Translations under genes and position numbers: made by a program
Notes under the pieces: generated by a model
What the model was told of the DNA's origin: nothing
The model's database searches: none
The model's input: the letters and a program-made list of their open reading frames with translations, nothing else
Shown: positions 51,558 through 62,816 of the stretch, piece by piece
Layout of the letters: each line of letters opens with the position of its first letter
Numbering within the stretch: position 1 is the stretch's first letter
Assembly (NCBI RefSeq): GCF_026262505.1
Contig: NC_067204.1
Location: forward strand, 9,085,797 to 9,149,796
Length of the DNA stretch: 64,000 nt
Reading direction: 5' to 3'
From: Trichomonas vaginalis G3
Taxonomy: Eukaryota; Parabasalia; Trichomonadida; Trichomonadidae

Positions 51558-51911
51558 AACCGTATAGAACCTTCATTTTTTTCCTCAAAAATAATGTTTA
51601 TGTTAGAATATTAGAAAATAACATTTTTCTAACATAAGCGTTTTACATGGTAAACGTTATTTTTGGAATTTTGTGAAAACTCAACGGTTTGACACATGCC
51701 ATATGCCATTTTACTCAGAATTTTGTGCTGAATTCAGCAAAAATAAAGTTTATGTTAGAATGTTAGATCTAACACGTTTTCTAACACGTTTTCTCACATG
51801 GTCTAAAACACACAAAACTCATGAAATTTGTGCTGAATTCAGCAAAAATATATTTTAGGGTAGATGGTTAGATCTAACACGTTTTCTCACCTCTTTTTTT
51901 CACAACCGTTT

Positions 51912-52069
51912 TACATGGTATATGTTGCGATGGTTCATGACTTTAAACAGTTTTGTAGCCTCTATTTCTTCTTTTAGTACATCGAATGTTTTAACAATGC
52001 CGAAAGTTTCTTTATATTTCTTCTTGACGTCAGATAGAAGGAAATCTTCTGCTGTTGGATAGTTTTTGT
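51912..52069 (-). pseudogene. Duplicate 3' fragment of the CxxC protein gene
   Basis: About 155 bases nearly identical to the 3' end of the gene at 52456-53391 (52472-52623), with no start and a repeat-joined edge at 52069. An in-element duplication 0.5 kb away from the full gene. Confidence 0.75.
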
Positions 52070-52455
52070 CAAGACTTCATTGTAAATGACCAAAAATAAA
52101 GTTTATGTTAGCATGTTAGATCTAACACGTTTTCTAACACGTTTTCTAACATGGTCTAAAACACACAAAACTCATGAAATTTCAAGACTTCATCGAACTT
52201 AAATGTTTTGTCAAGACTTTGTCATATGATTGCTTCTCTCGGTTTTCCGAGGGAAGAGATTCCATGTTTTGTCAAGACTTCATTGTAAATGACCAAAAAT
52301 ATATTTTATGTTAGCATGTTAGATCTAACACGTTTTCTAACATGGTCTAAAACACACAAAACTCATGAAATTTCATACGGAATTCAGCAAAAATAAAGTT
52401 TATGTTAACATGTTAGATCTCACCTGTTTTCTCACCTGTTTTCTCACATAACTAT

Positions 52456-53391
52456 TTACAAGCGTTTTACATGGTATATGTTGCGATGGTTCATGACTCT
52501 AAACAGTTTTGTAGCCTCTATTTCTTCTTTTAGTACATCGAATGTTTTAACGATACCGAAGGTTTCTTTATATTTCTTCTTGACGTCAGATAGAAGGAAA
52601 TCTTCTGCTGTTGGATAGTTTTTGTTCAGAAATTCTAACATGTCCATTTTATTTTCTGCTGGCTTTTCTGCTTCTTTCTTTAAATCTGCATAGTCGTTTC
52701 TCATTCTTTCTATCTCTTTGACGGAGTAGTTATATTTCCTCATTGCTGCTTTACATTTAGAACATTGCGGGTTCATTTTTGCGTTATATTCTGAAACCTT
52801 ACCTGCTAAAACAACTAAAGCGTCAATGGTTTTCTTTAACTCAAAAGTTGCTGGTTTTATCTGTTTATTCCATACTTTGCCTCTTCTATCTTTATCTCTT
52901 ATCTGCCATACACATTCAGCAACTAACGAAACAAAGTTGTCGTAGGTCTTAAATTCTTCAGATTTATATATGTCAGAAACATTCTTATATACCATGTCGC
53001 AATCTTTGTCCATAACCTTATGGTTGCAATGAAATCCTAGAAACTCATAGTTTACCTTTCGTATGAACTTCTTTATTTCTACTGAGTCAGTTGCTTTGAC
53101 TTCAATTTCATCGAATTCAGGAATAGTGAGTTTTTGTTGTTGGATTTCAGGTAGTTTGGGTAAATGGTCAATAATGTCCTCCATTTCATAAAGATACTGT
53201 TCATTTGTTTCATCTTTCGCACTACAGTCTAAATTACTTGTTAACAGTTCTTGCTTTATCTTCTGGATTTTTGTTTCAAAAGTATATGAAGAAGGAATGA
53301 AGCTTTTCATCTCTACTAACATAGATGTTGGATTCATAACTAACGAGTTTGGTGCTGTAGTTTGAATTGTTGTTGTGCCGATTGTTGACAT
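52456..53391 (-). CDS. Unknown Maverick protein, 311 residues, CxxC motif (copy 2)
   Basis: Open homologue of 23621-24568, start MSTIGTTTIQTTAPNSLV directly after the shared leader TTTTGTATGTAAGAACAGAA. Differences from copy 1 cluster in AGKVSEYNAKM and the C-terminal LKEEIEATKLFRVMNHRNIY, whereas the rest is nearly identical. Function unknown. Confidence 0.65.
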   Translation of the reverse strand: MSTIGTTTIQTTAPNSLVMNPTSMLVEMKSFIPSSYTFETKIQKIKQELLTSNLDCSAKDETNEQYLYEMEDIIDHLPKLPEIQQQKLTIPEFDEIEVKATDSVEIKKFIRKVNYEFLGFHCNHKVMDKDCDMVYKNVSDIYKSEEFKTYDNFVSLVAECVWQIRDKDRRGKVWNKQIKPATFELKKTIDALVVLAGKVSEYNAKMNPQCSKCKAAMRKYNYSVKEIERMRNDYADLKKEAEKPAENKMDMLEFLNKNYPTAEDFLLSDVKKKYKETFGIVKTFDVLKEEIEATKLFRVMNHRNIYHVKRL

Positions 53392-55744
53392 TTCTGTTCT
53401 TACATACAAAATAAAAAAATAAAAAAAAAATAAAACTAACTTTATTTTTTATTTCGGGAAAATTCATGAAAATTCAAGAGGGTAGAAAACAGGTGAGAAA
53501 ACAGGTTAGATCTAACCATCTACCCTAAAATATATTTTTGGGTCCTTTACACTCATTACGAAGAAGTCTTGACAAAACATTTACGAAGAAGTCATGAAAA
53601 TTCAAGAGGGTAGAAAAGAGGGTAGAAAACATTTACGAAGAAGTCATGAAAATTCAAGAGGTGAAAAAAGAGGTGAAAAAACATTTACGAAGAAGTCATG
53701 ACAAAACATTTACGAAGAAGTCATGAAAATTCAAGAGGGTGAAAAAAGAGGTGAAAAAACAGGTGAGATCTAACCTCTTCACCTAAACTTTATTTTTGGG
53801 TCCTTTACACTCATTACGAAGAAGTCTTGACAAAACATTTACGAAGAAGTCATGAAAATTCAAGAGGTGAAAAAACAGGTGAGATCTAACATGCTAACAT
53901 AAACTTTATTTTTGGTGTAAATTTCATGATTTTCGAGAGTTTTAGACCATGTTAGAAAACATGTTAGAAAAGGTGTTAGATCTAACATTCTAACATAAAC
54001 TTTATTTTTGCTGTAAATTTCATGAAAATTCATGAGGTTAGAAAACATGTTAGAAAACATGTTAGATCTAACATGTTAACATAAACTTTATTTTTGGGTC
54101 CTTTACACTCATTACGAAGAAGTCTTGACAAAACATTTACGATGAAATCATGACAAAACATTTACGAAGAAGTCATGACAAAACATTTACGAAGAAGTCT
54201 TGACAAAACATTTACGAAGAAGTCATGAAAATTCAAGAGGGTGAAAAAAGAGGTGAAAAAACAGGTGAGATCTAACCTCTTCACCTAAACTTTATTTTTG
54301 GGTCCTTTACACTCATTACGAAGAAGTCTTGACAAAACATTTACGAAGAAGTCATGAAAATTCAAGAGGTTGAAAAAAGGTGAGATCTAACCTGCTAACA
54401 TAAACTTTATTTTTGGTGTAAATTTCATGATTTTCGAGAGTTTTAGACATGTTGAAAACATGTTAGAAAAGGTGTTAGATCTAACATTCTAACATAAACT
54501 TTATTTTTGCTGTAAATTTCATGAAATTCATGAGGTTAGAAAAACATGTTAGAAAACATGTTAGATCTAACATGTTAACATAAACTTTATTTTTGGGTCC
54601 TTACACTCATTACGAAGAAGTCTTGACAAAACATTTACGATGAAATCATGAACAAAACATTTACGAAGAAGTCATGACAAAACATTTACGAAGAAGTCTT
54701 GACAAAACATTTACGAAGAAGTCATGAAAATTCAAGAGGGTGAAAAAAGAGGTGAAAAACAGGTGAGATCTAACCTCTTCACCTAAACTTTATTTTTGGG
54801 TCCTTTACACTCATTACGAAGAAGTCTTGACAAAACATTTACGAAGAAGTCATGAAAATTCAAGAGGTGAAAAACAGGTGAGATCTAACATGCTAACATA
54901 AACTTTATTTTTGGTGTAATTTCATGATTTTCGAGAGTTTTAGACCATGTTAGAAAACATGTTAGAAAAGGTGTTAGATCTAACATTCTAACATAACTTT
55001 ATTTTTGCTGTAAATTTCATGAAAATTCATGAGGTTAGAAAACATGTTAGAAAACATGTTAGATCTAACATGTTAACATAAACTTTATTTTTGGGTCCTT
55101 TACACTCATTACGAAGAAGTCTTGACAAAACATTTACGATGAAATCATGACAAAACATTTACGAAGAAGTCATGACAAAACATTTACGAAGAAGTCTTGA
55201 CAAAACATTTACGAAGAAGTCATGACAAAACATTTACGAAGAAAAAAAATGACACTTTTTCATTAGATAACTGTTATTTTTTGACGAAGTGAAGGTTTAC
55301 ACTTCGTCAAAAAAATCCCTGAAATCATATCTTTTATACAAAAAATACAAAAAATGACACTTTTCATTAGATAACTGTTATTTTTTGACGAAGTGAAGGT
55401 TTACACTTCGTCAAAAAAATCCCTGAAATCATATCTTTTATACAAAAAAATACAAAAAATGACACTTTTTCATTAGATAACTGTTATTTTTTGACGAAGT
55501 GAAGGTTTACACTTCGTCAAAAAAATCCCTGAAATCATATCTTTTATACACTCATTACGAAGAAGTCTTGACAAAACATTTACGAAGAAGTCATGAAAAT
55601 TCAAGAGGTTAGAAAAGAGGTGAAAAAACAGGTGAGATGAAGTCTTGACAAAACATTTACGAAGAAGTCATGACAAATTCAAGAGGTGAAAAAACAGGTG
55701 AGAAAACAGGTTAGATCTAACCTTCTACCCTAAATTATATTTTT
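53392..55744. repeat. Repeat-rich region, Maverick copy 2
   Basis: About 2.3 kb made of 25-bp repeats (ACGAAGAAGTCTTGACAAAA type), half-site clusters with palindromes TTAGATCTAA / GTGAGATCTAAC, and a higher-order block of about 530 bases repeated in tandem roughly three times (53800-55250). At its right end are three leader/hairpin cassettes (55247-55550). No gene. Confidence 0.85.
55247..55550 (-). repeat. Leader / short-ORF / hairpin cassettes (three copies)
   Basis: Same unit as 22520-22800 and 25560-25790, but with GTTTACACTTCGTC in place of GTTGACACTTCGTC; the possible 21-codon minus-strand frame stays open. The leader reads TTTTTTGTATAAAAGATATG. Confidence 0.65.
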
Positions 55745-56103
55745 GGTCCGGGAACAACTTTCTCTCAATTGGAGCTGTGGCATACTCTTTGCGTAAACGG
55801 TTCAGACCTTCTTCGAACTCTTGGTCTCTCTTCGATTTGGATTGAGATTGGAATTGCTGGGGTGGAGCTTGCTGGAAATCCAAGGGTTGGGGAAGTAAGG
55901 CATAGGCTGAGGAGGAGGGTAGTTCGGGAAGCCTTGTGGTGGGTAGTATTGAGGTGGAAATTGGTAGTAACCTTGAGATGGAATTGGTAGTAATTTGGTG
56001 GAGGGACTTGCTGGAACTGAGGTTGCTGAGGAGACTGTTGTGGTTCTGCAGCTTTCGGTTCTTCTGGCTTTGGAAGGCATTCAGGAAGAGGAACGTCAGT
56101 CAT
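55745..56103 (-). pseudogene. Pro/Gln-rich protein gene (Maverick copy 2, broken)
   Basis: Counterpart of 25879-26229, start MTDVPLPECLPKPEEPKAAE, diverged at the N-terminus, with about three breaks. Confidence 0.5.
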
Positions 56104-56109
56104 CCGTTT

Positions 56110-56394
56110 GTGTCCTGTCGGAAGGAAGAACTTTTCCTGTCGGAAGGAAGAACTTTTCCTGTCGGAAGGAAAATTTTTTCCTGTCGGAAGGAAAAACTTT
56201 TTCTGTTGGAAGGAAAATTTTTTCCTGTTGGAAGGAAAAACTTTTTCTGAAGTTCGACCAAAAAGTTCTCAATTTTCGAAAATTTGAATGGTTTACGGAC
56301 GGACAACTGGAAGAGTTCTTCCTGTCGGAAGGAAAAATTTTTCCTGTCGGAAGGAAAATTTTTTCCAGTTGTCGGGAAAATATTTTCCTGTCGG
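56110..56394. repeat. 22-bp repeats between divergent genes (copy 2)
   Basis: CCTGTCGGAAGGAA-type units between the PQ-rich gene and the 124-residue gene, as in copy 1 but with a different number and order of variants. Confidence 0.75.
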
Positions 56395-56769
56395 ATGGAA
56401 GGACTCGGAATGCCAGAAGGATTTGACGAGGCAATTTACCTAATTGAACTTAACGACTGCGTAAAAGACTACTTGCGCAAGGTCATGAAGCCCAAGGTCA
56501 AGTTCACCACTATTTCTGGAAGGGCTGCCTTGAATCTCGAGACTTCGACTGGAATTCCAATTCAAATACCAGAAAACACTCCTTTCGACGACATAAAGCA
56601 AGCAAAGAAAGAAGCCATTATAAAGTTCTTTGCCAAGCGTCCTTGGATACTACTTCCAAACAAGGAGAACCCCCTACCCCATATGAAATTGGCAATTCAG
56701 TCTCTCCTTCGCTTCTCGGGTCAACCATTCTACATAACCTGTGAAGGCGACATCCAACCAGTTCAGTAA
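56395..56769 (+). CDS. Unknown Maverick protein, 124 residues
   Basis: Open frame starting MEGLGMPEGFDEAIYLIELN. Predicted alpha/beta with ISGRAALNLETSTGIPIQIP, a helical KQAKKEAIIKFFAKRPWILL and a C-terminal HMKLAIQSLLRFSGQPFYIT. No family recognised. A second ATG at residue 6 is possible. A diverged fragment of a relative lies at 51450-51557, so this gene family has more members. Confidence 0.6.
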   Translation: MEGLGMPEGFDEAIYLIELNDCVKDYLRKVMKPKVKFTTISGRAALNLETSTGIPIQIPENTPFDDIKQAKKEAIIKFFAKRPWILLPNKENPLPHMKLAIQSLLRFSGQPFYITCEGDIQPVQ

Positions 56770-56883
56770 ACCTTAACGTTTAACTGCACTTTTTTATGTT
56801 TTTTGTGAAAGTGTCAAAAATAAATTGTTTTCATGAGTTTTCTACGATGTTAGAAAAAATGTTATTTTCTAATATCTTCACAT

Positions 56884-57741
56884 TCAATACTTTTTCAGCA
56901 CTTTTCCGTAGTTATATATGAAAGACAATTCGAGATAAAAGTCATAGTACAATGGAATAATATGTTGCACACCATTTGTTGTGAACCAAACTTGAAAGTC
57001 AGAGAAAACTGTTACTAGGTGGTTCGTAGAATTTAGAAGCAAAGTCATAAAAGTCCTTACCAATACATAGAAAACTATTGTTGCTTGAACTGAAACTTGC
57101 ATGACACATAACATTTTGAGGGTCAAACACGTTTCTATAAACTGTCAAATCTGCTGGTGGAAGTATAAATTTAAATGGACCATCTGGTGGTAATGGTTCG
57201 TTCTGGTTTAGTAACCGAAGAAATTGTGCCAAGAACGTTTGTCTACTTTTCAAAATAAAAACTCTGTATCTCTTGGAGGGTTAATTTCAATCTTTTGAAA
57301 TGAAACGGTGGAGTTCATCTTGTCATATTCTAGTTTCAGATAGTATGTTCCATTTAGTAAAGAGTCGTATTTTTCTTGAAATTCCCAATAATATTTGTTC
57401 ATTTGAGTTTGAAAGTCATTTAGAGTTTTCTCAAGACTTTCGTCTGAACGAACTGTAAAGATTCTCATTTCGTCAAATTTGTCTATTAGACCATCAGAAC
57501 CTTTATACTGCCATGAAAATATACTGCGAACATAAATGCGTTAGTTCTATTTGAAACAAACTCTTCTAATCCTATTGCCTTTGCATCTGAAGGACTTTTG
57601 AAGCCAACGAATTGGATAGTCAAACCTGTATACTCGGGATGAAATTTCTTCATCTGAAATAGTCCTACCAGCATTTGTAAAGATATAGTCTAACGGTTTT
57701 GTATCTGCTACTTTTGTTCTTTGTTTTTCAACCTGAAGCAT
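56884..57741 (-). pseudogene. Structural-like protein A (Maverick copy 2, broken)
   Basis: Counterpart of 27010-27865, nearly identical, with about six breaks. Ends GKVLKKY. Confidence 0.55.
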
Positions 57742-57892
57742 TTAATATATGTAAAAATATATTGTTTAAAATGGTATGCCATTTCATATTTCTCATCTAA
57801 CAAACAAGTTTCCCAACGGTCTTCTCCAACAAACTCAGCGTACATTTCAAATAAAATTAAAAAATGTCACTTTTTAAAAATAAATTTTTACT

Positions 57893-58137
57893 TCATGCAA
57901 TGTTTAACACATCGAAAGGCATGTCCATAAGACGTTCTTCTTCTAACCTCTCTAGTCTGTTTGGATAATTTGCACGTGCTGTTTCCAAATCCATTTCGTA
58001 GCGAAGACCAGACAATTTGTCATAGACTTTTATGGGTCTTCCTTTCTTATATTTAAACTTCTTCGAACTCTCCAACCATATCTTTGTAACTCTGCTTTTA
58101 TTCTAGCAGACTTTCTATCCTTCTATATGGGGGGCAT
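57893..58137 (-). pseudogene. Small basic Maverick protein gene (copy 2)
   Basis: Counterpart of the open 81-residue gene 28017-28262, with about two breaks near its start. Confidence 0.5.
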
Positions 58138-58170
58138 TTTTATAAAAATAAAAAAAAAATATTTTTTTCT

Positions 58171-58749
58171 TTACTTACAATAACCGCCTGCTGCCATAAA
58201 TCTTTGACGCCAACCCATACCAGCTAATGAAGGTTGACTTGGTTTAGTTTCCAAACTAAACTTTGGTTTTGGTTTATCTTCAGTTTTTGGTTTTTCTTCT
58301 TCTATCGGTTTTTCGTCACTTTTCGGTTTCTCTGACTTTACTTCACTTGCAGGAACAGTTGTGTCGTCAACATCTTATATATCATATCCTTTGTTTTTGT
58401 TTTCCTTTCAACTTTTTGTGTTTGTTGTAAAGTTTAGAACTATTTCGACTCTAAGTCAATGAGATGTTCTATAATGAACTGTTGGTCAGTGAAGTAAACT
58501 TTTCCATCTGTTGTCTCGAAAGCTCCTTCAGACTTCAATATTTTTTGTGAGAGTCTGTTTCTTTTTGAGATACTTGCCGTTCCATTTTTATGAAAAGTGA
58601 CTTTGTAGTTAGGGTTTGTATTTCCAGACCTGGCACTTTCTATTATTGAATTTTTCTCTTCATCTGTAAGTTCTTTGACAGGTTTTTGACAATGGTTCTG
58701 AACTTTTTTGTTTGTGGTGTCAATCTACCGTTTCAACTTCTTCGGTCAT
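58171..58749 (-). pseudogene. Charged low-complexity protein gene (copy 2, broken)
   Basis: Counterpart of the open 194-residue gene 28293-28877; several breaks. Confidence 0.5.
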
Positions 58750-58767
58750 TTCATCTCAGTAAAAATT

Positions 58768-58918
58768 TTAGTTTGGTTTGTTTTCAACTGGTTGTTTAGG
58801 TTTTTTAAGTCGGTCTAAAACTTCCTGAGGTATAGGAAGAACTTGACAAACACGTGGTGTAACTGCTGGAAGCCGACAAATCATCTTGAACCATTTGTCT
58901 CAATGCTGTATTGTTTTT
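58768..58918 (-). pseudogene. Very small Maverick gene (copy 2, broken)
   Basis: Counterpart of the 50-residue gene 28897-29049, damaged. Confidence 0.4.
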
Positions 58919-58934
58919 CATCTCAGTAAAAACT

Positions 58935-59336
58935 TTACATTCCCACGTTTGAGGCGGTTGAGGTTGGTTATTGTTTACCCACTGTTGTGCATGGTTATAT
59001 CCTCTGTTAAAGAATCTTTCACCTTGGTCCATATAGTGTCCTGCTTGGTTTTAGTAGTCATTTGCTTTTGTTATAATAGTTTCCTGCTTGTCTTCCTACA
59101 TTGTCCATCCATCCTTGAACTTTTCCTTCTTGTTTCAGGATTTGGAATAAGGTTTGTTGCATCTCGTGCTACATCCAACCTTTCTGTACAGTTTGTATAA
59201 TAGGTTGTGCTTTCTCTTTAAGTATACCTAATGTACTCAAAATCTTCCTTCCAACTCCAAATACACCTCTGGCTATTGTTCCCACTGCGGGCAAAAATCT
59301 GGATGCAACTCCTGCTAATGCGCCAAATAAACCCAT
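58935..59336 (-). pseudogene. Amphipathic-helix Maverick gene (copy 2, broken)
   Basis: Counterpart of 29069-29468. The C-terminal part here shows MDQGERFFNRGYNHAQQWV and a QPQPPQTW tail. Head-to-head with the integrase. Several breaks. Confidence 0.45.
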
Positions 59337-59352
59337 TTCTTATAGGATAAAA

Positions 59353-60300
59353 ATGACGAATCCAAACAAGGACCCCTATGTTTCTAAAGCGACAAAGAAA
59401 GCACTCATGATAAAAATCTTTAGTTCAACACCAAATGCTTGGTTTATGGATATCTTGGAAAACATTCGAGAGTTAGAACAGATGGACCACCATACTGGCT
59501 AATATTGTCGGTCAAAACACAAGATACTGTGAAGCCATACCATTATGGTCCAAAAATATTTTAGATGTGAAAACTGCTTTGACAATATTCGTTGACAATA
59601 CCATCCAACAAAACTGACATCTGACTGTGAAAGTTCTTTCAAATCAGATGATGTAAAAAACTATCTGCGTTCAAAAAATGTAAACCAATATTTCATTGTC
59701 GACCAAAACCATTCTGCTCTTGGTGTCATTGACGGTTGTATAAAAATGTTAAGAGACTTAAAAACCACAAGGTGGTGAAGCAAATGAAATGTCATATGAC
59801 GACAAATATAGACACTTCTCCATGGCAAAGATGAGACAAGTTTTAAATATTCAATAGCCGTAAACAAAAAGGTTTGGGAAACCACTCCCCGAAGAAATGA
59901 AAAACAACCCTGACTTAGAGAAAGACTATATATTTAATAATTTAGTCAAAAGAGACAAACAAGAAGAATGCCGGCTTCAAACTTCAGAAAGGTGACAAAG
60001 TAAAAATAGAAATACCTAAACGCGACCCATATGAAAATACTATTGACTATGACAACAATGGGAACCCGACAGGTACTCACATTCGTGTTCGTAAAAATAG
60101 AAGAAAGTATACAAGAGAATATTATGAAGTTTTAGGCAAACATGGCAAAATGTACACACTGCAAGCAGAAGATAAAACTACTATTGTCAGACCTCGTTTC
60201 AAACTTGTCAAAGTTCAAGGTGGTATACTTTCAAAGACAGTTCTAAAAATATAAGACAACTCCTGACGAATATGCTAAAGAAGTTGAAAATGACGACTAA
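59353..60300 (+). pseudogene. Retroviral-type integrase (Maverick copy 2, broken)
   Basis: Counterpart of 29486-30439. Same core and C-terminal basic domain, with about eight breaks. Confidence 0.75.
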
Positions 60301-61310
60301 GCATTTCTATACCATGCGTAAACTGTCATGTAAGGTGGCATGTATTCTTTACTTTGTCCGTTGTTTGCGTATATCCTGAAACGCGATGTGTATGGTTTCC
60401 TCCTCCCTCAGTGTTACTCCAGAAACAATTTATAGCAAACTGAACGTTGTCTTTAACATCATATCCTTTACCTTTTGTCATTGCTGACCAATCCCAATAT
60501 CTATGCTTATGCCAACCTGCTTGAGATGTACTTAAATCTATGTAGTGACTATGTGCAGGTAAATTTTCACCTGAAATCGTTTTACTTCCACCTTTCCTTT
60601 GAAGAGTTTGCACAATACAAAAACCTGTCGACTATTTGAGTCCAAGTTCCAAAACCAAGTACTACTTCTGGTCTGGTAGAGTTCATTGACGTATAAATAG
60701 AGCCTATAGGATATAATGTTTGAAGTTCTGTCTTTAATGTTTGAAGCTTTTTTTGTCTGCTTTCTTGTCATATAATCTTGAGCAGTGAATTTAATATTAT
60801 GTTCATCCTTCATGACATAAACATCTTTACATCTAATGTTTCTCATCGTCGTTATGTCGTCATCCGATGTTAAACCTTGTGGAAAGTTAGGAGGTTTACA
60901 ATATAATGCATCCCCACCAGTTTCTTCAACCGTTCCTTCAATACTTTCTATAGCAACAGTTGTAAAACTTGTATGTGTATGAGTCTTATTTGCTTTCTTC
61001 TCTAACTCATCGTTAACATAAGTTTTATCTGCTTTAAGGTCTAAACATCCTGAAACCCATCCTGTATCAGCTTTAGTTTTTAAAATCTTCGATGTCCATT
61101 CATGACACCATTCAGCCCTTTCTATAATTTCATTATCTTTTTCATCCACATATTCCTTATCCGCTTTCTTCTCTAACTTACTAGCCACATATTCCTCATC
61201 CGCTTTCTTTTCAAGGCTAACGTTTAAGTCTGTTATTTCAGATATAGAATGTGTATGAGTCTTTTTAGAATATTCGTTTTCAGCTCTTGTCACTTTCTCG
61301 TAAACGAAAA

Positions 61311-61337
61311 AGAGGATTTGACGCAGTCAAATCCTCT
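61311..61337. repeat. Left-end hairpin of element 2
   Basis: AGAGGATTTGAC, loop GCA, GTCAAATCCTCT: 12-bp perfect stem, 3-base loop, same location as the left-end hairpin of element 1 though the stem sequence differs. Confidence 0.9.
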
Positions 61338-61342
61338 CTCTC

Positions 61343-62298
61343 AAAAAGTGGACTTTACATGGCAAATTTCAAATGCATGTAAGGTCCACTTTGATCAGTT
61401 TCAGGATGGAATTGGAGGCCATGAGGTACTGACATTGCATCAGTATCTCATAGCCTCCAATCCCTTCAAAAAATGGGAGAAACTTTGGTCGAATAATTTA
61501 ACATTCGGCCAAAGTTTCTCCCATAATTAATGAGAATGAAATGGTAAGAGGCATATAGGGTCACTATATACCTCTTACCCTTTCATTTTCATTTGGAGGT
61601 CAACAAACCCGGAGTTAATTGCAAACAATTAACTCCAAATTTGTTTATGTTAAGGAAGGAATTGGAGGGTAAGAGGTACATAGTATGAATATGTACCTCT
61701 TACCCTCCAATTCCTTCTAGAAAGTTCCAAAACTTTGGGTTAATTGCAAACTATTAACCCAAAGTTTTGGAACTTTCAAGTGGAGATGGAAGGCTTTGGG
61801 TATACATTAATATAATATACCTCAAAGCCTTCCATCTCCACTACAAATGGGAGAAACTTTGTCCGAATAGTTTAACATTCGGACAAAGTTTCTCCCATCT
61901 TTCAATGTAATTGCTACTGTGAGGTACTGACTTGAAGTCAGTGCTTCACAGGTAGCAATATCCAAAAATTTAAAAACATTTTATCAGTTCGTTAGAGAAC
62001 TAGAGCCTCCTAGGTACTGAACCAGAATCAGTGCCTAGGGGACTCTAGTGATCTATATAAATCTGAGAAACTTTGAGGAAATTGTTCGACATTTCCTCAA
62101 AGTTTCTCAGCAATTTAGCGAGGAATGTTCGTTATCGTGTAGATATTTATAATATATACATGATAACAAACATTCCCCGCTAAAAGATGTAAAATCTTAT
62201 AAGAAATAATTGCAAAAATAACAAATTGCAACAAATTTTATATGAAACTGAACTTATGAGGTAGTGATTCAAGATCACCGCCTCATAAGATTCAGTTT
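61343..62298. repeat. Array of about 14 hairpins in element 2
   Basis: Hairpins at 61343-61390, 61409-61461, 61473-61524, 61530-61592, 61602-61645, 61655-61717, 61721-61776, 61779-61842, 61847-61898, 61910-61959, 61999-62049, 62063-62110, 62114-62184 and 62245-62298. They fall into recurring classes: GAGAAACTTTG stems (61473, 61847, 62063), GAGGTACTGA/TCAGT stems (61409, 61910, 61999, 62245) and GGTAAGAGG stems (61530, 61655). Stems are 18-28 bp and nearly perfect, with loops of 6-14 bases. Confidence 0.88.
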
Positions 62299-62816
62299 CA
62301 ATCTCAAGTATCTCAAAAGTAAGGCTCTATTTTTTGCCATGTAAAGTGTCACTTTTTCTGTCAAGCCGTTTTTATCGTTTTCGTTTACAACAACTTCACT
62401 TGACATTTTATTGTCAACATATGTTTTGTCTGCTAGTTCAGGATGAGTATGTTCTTTTGTTGCATAAGCATTGTTAGCTCTTTCTTCTTCTTTTGCTATT
62501 GCATCGTCTACATATTCTTTGTCAGCTTTGTTGTCAACATCTGCTTTCAAAGAAGTTCATTTATAGGTTTCTCGTTTAAAGTTCCTTTTGTTGGATTTAT
62601 ACAGACAGTATGGTTCTTATTGTCTTGAAACAGAAACTCATCTGTCATTGGGTTTAATGTCAGTTTTAAGTTTCCTTCTTTCAATGACTCAGATATCTTA
62701 GAATAGTTTGAAAAGTTTGTTGTGTTCTTATTTAGAGCTTGCATAATGAGTTGTCGGTTGTGTTGTATTTCTCTCATGGAAGCAATATCTTTCGACATTT
62801 TTATTCTAGATAAAAT

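Larger units (their letters stand above)
50507..52455. repeat. Repeat-rich region specific to Maverick copy 2
   Basis: Contains a tRNA-like sequence, a 60-bp repeat (three copies), a 21-bp repeat array, two gene fragments (51450-51557 and 51912-52069) and several BglII-centred palindromes in the GTTA form. Largely absent from copy 1. Confidence 0.8.
61296..62392. mobile_element. Hairpin-array element 2 (non-coding, in Maverick copy 2)
   Basis: 1097-bp insertion with ACTT at 61292-61295 and 62393-62396 (4-bp target duplication). The left end TCTCGTAAACGAAAA and the inverse of the right end TGTTGTAAACGAAAA match the ends of element 1. The right 50 bases (TGTCACTTTTTCTGTCAA, then CCGTTTTTATCGTTTTCGT) are also shared with element 1. 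The interior is about 15 consecutive hairpins of 45-70 bp with no room for a protein gene. Confidence 0.88.
60301..62798 (-). pseudogene. Phage-collar-like fibre gene (Maverick copy 2) split by hairpin element 2
   Basis: Counterpart of 30440-31818. The N-terminal part (from 62798, MSKDIASMREIQHNRQLI) and the collar end match copy 1. The segment 60750-60960 differs completely (it includes ALYCKPPNFPQGLTSDDDI) from the corresponding 30880-31080 of copy 1. The gene is further split by the 1.1 kb insertion 61296-62392. A few breaks besides. Confidence 0.7.
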
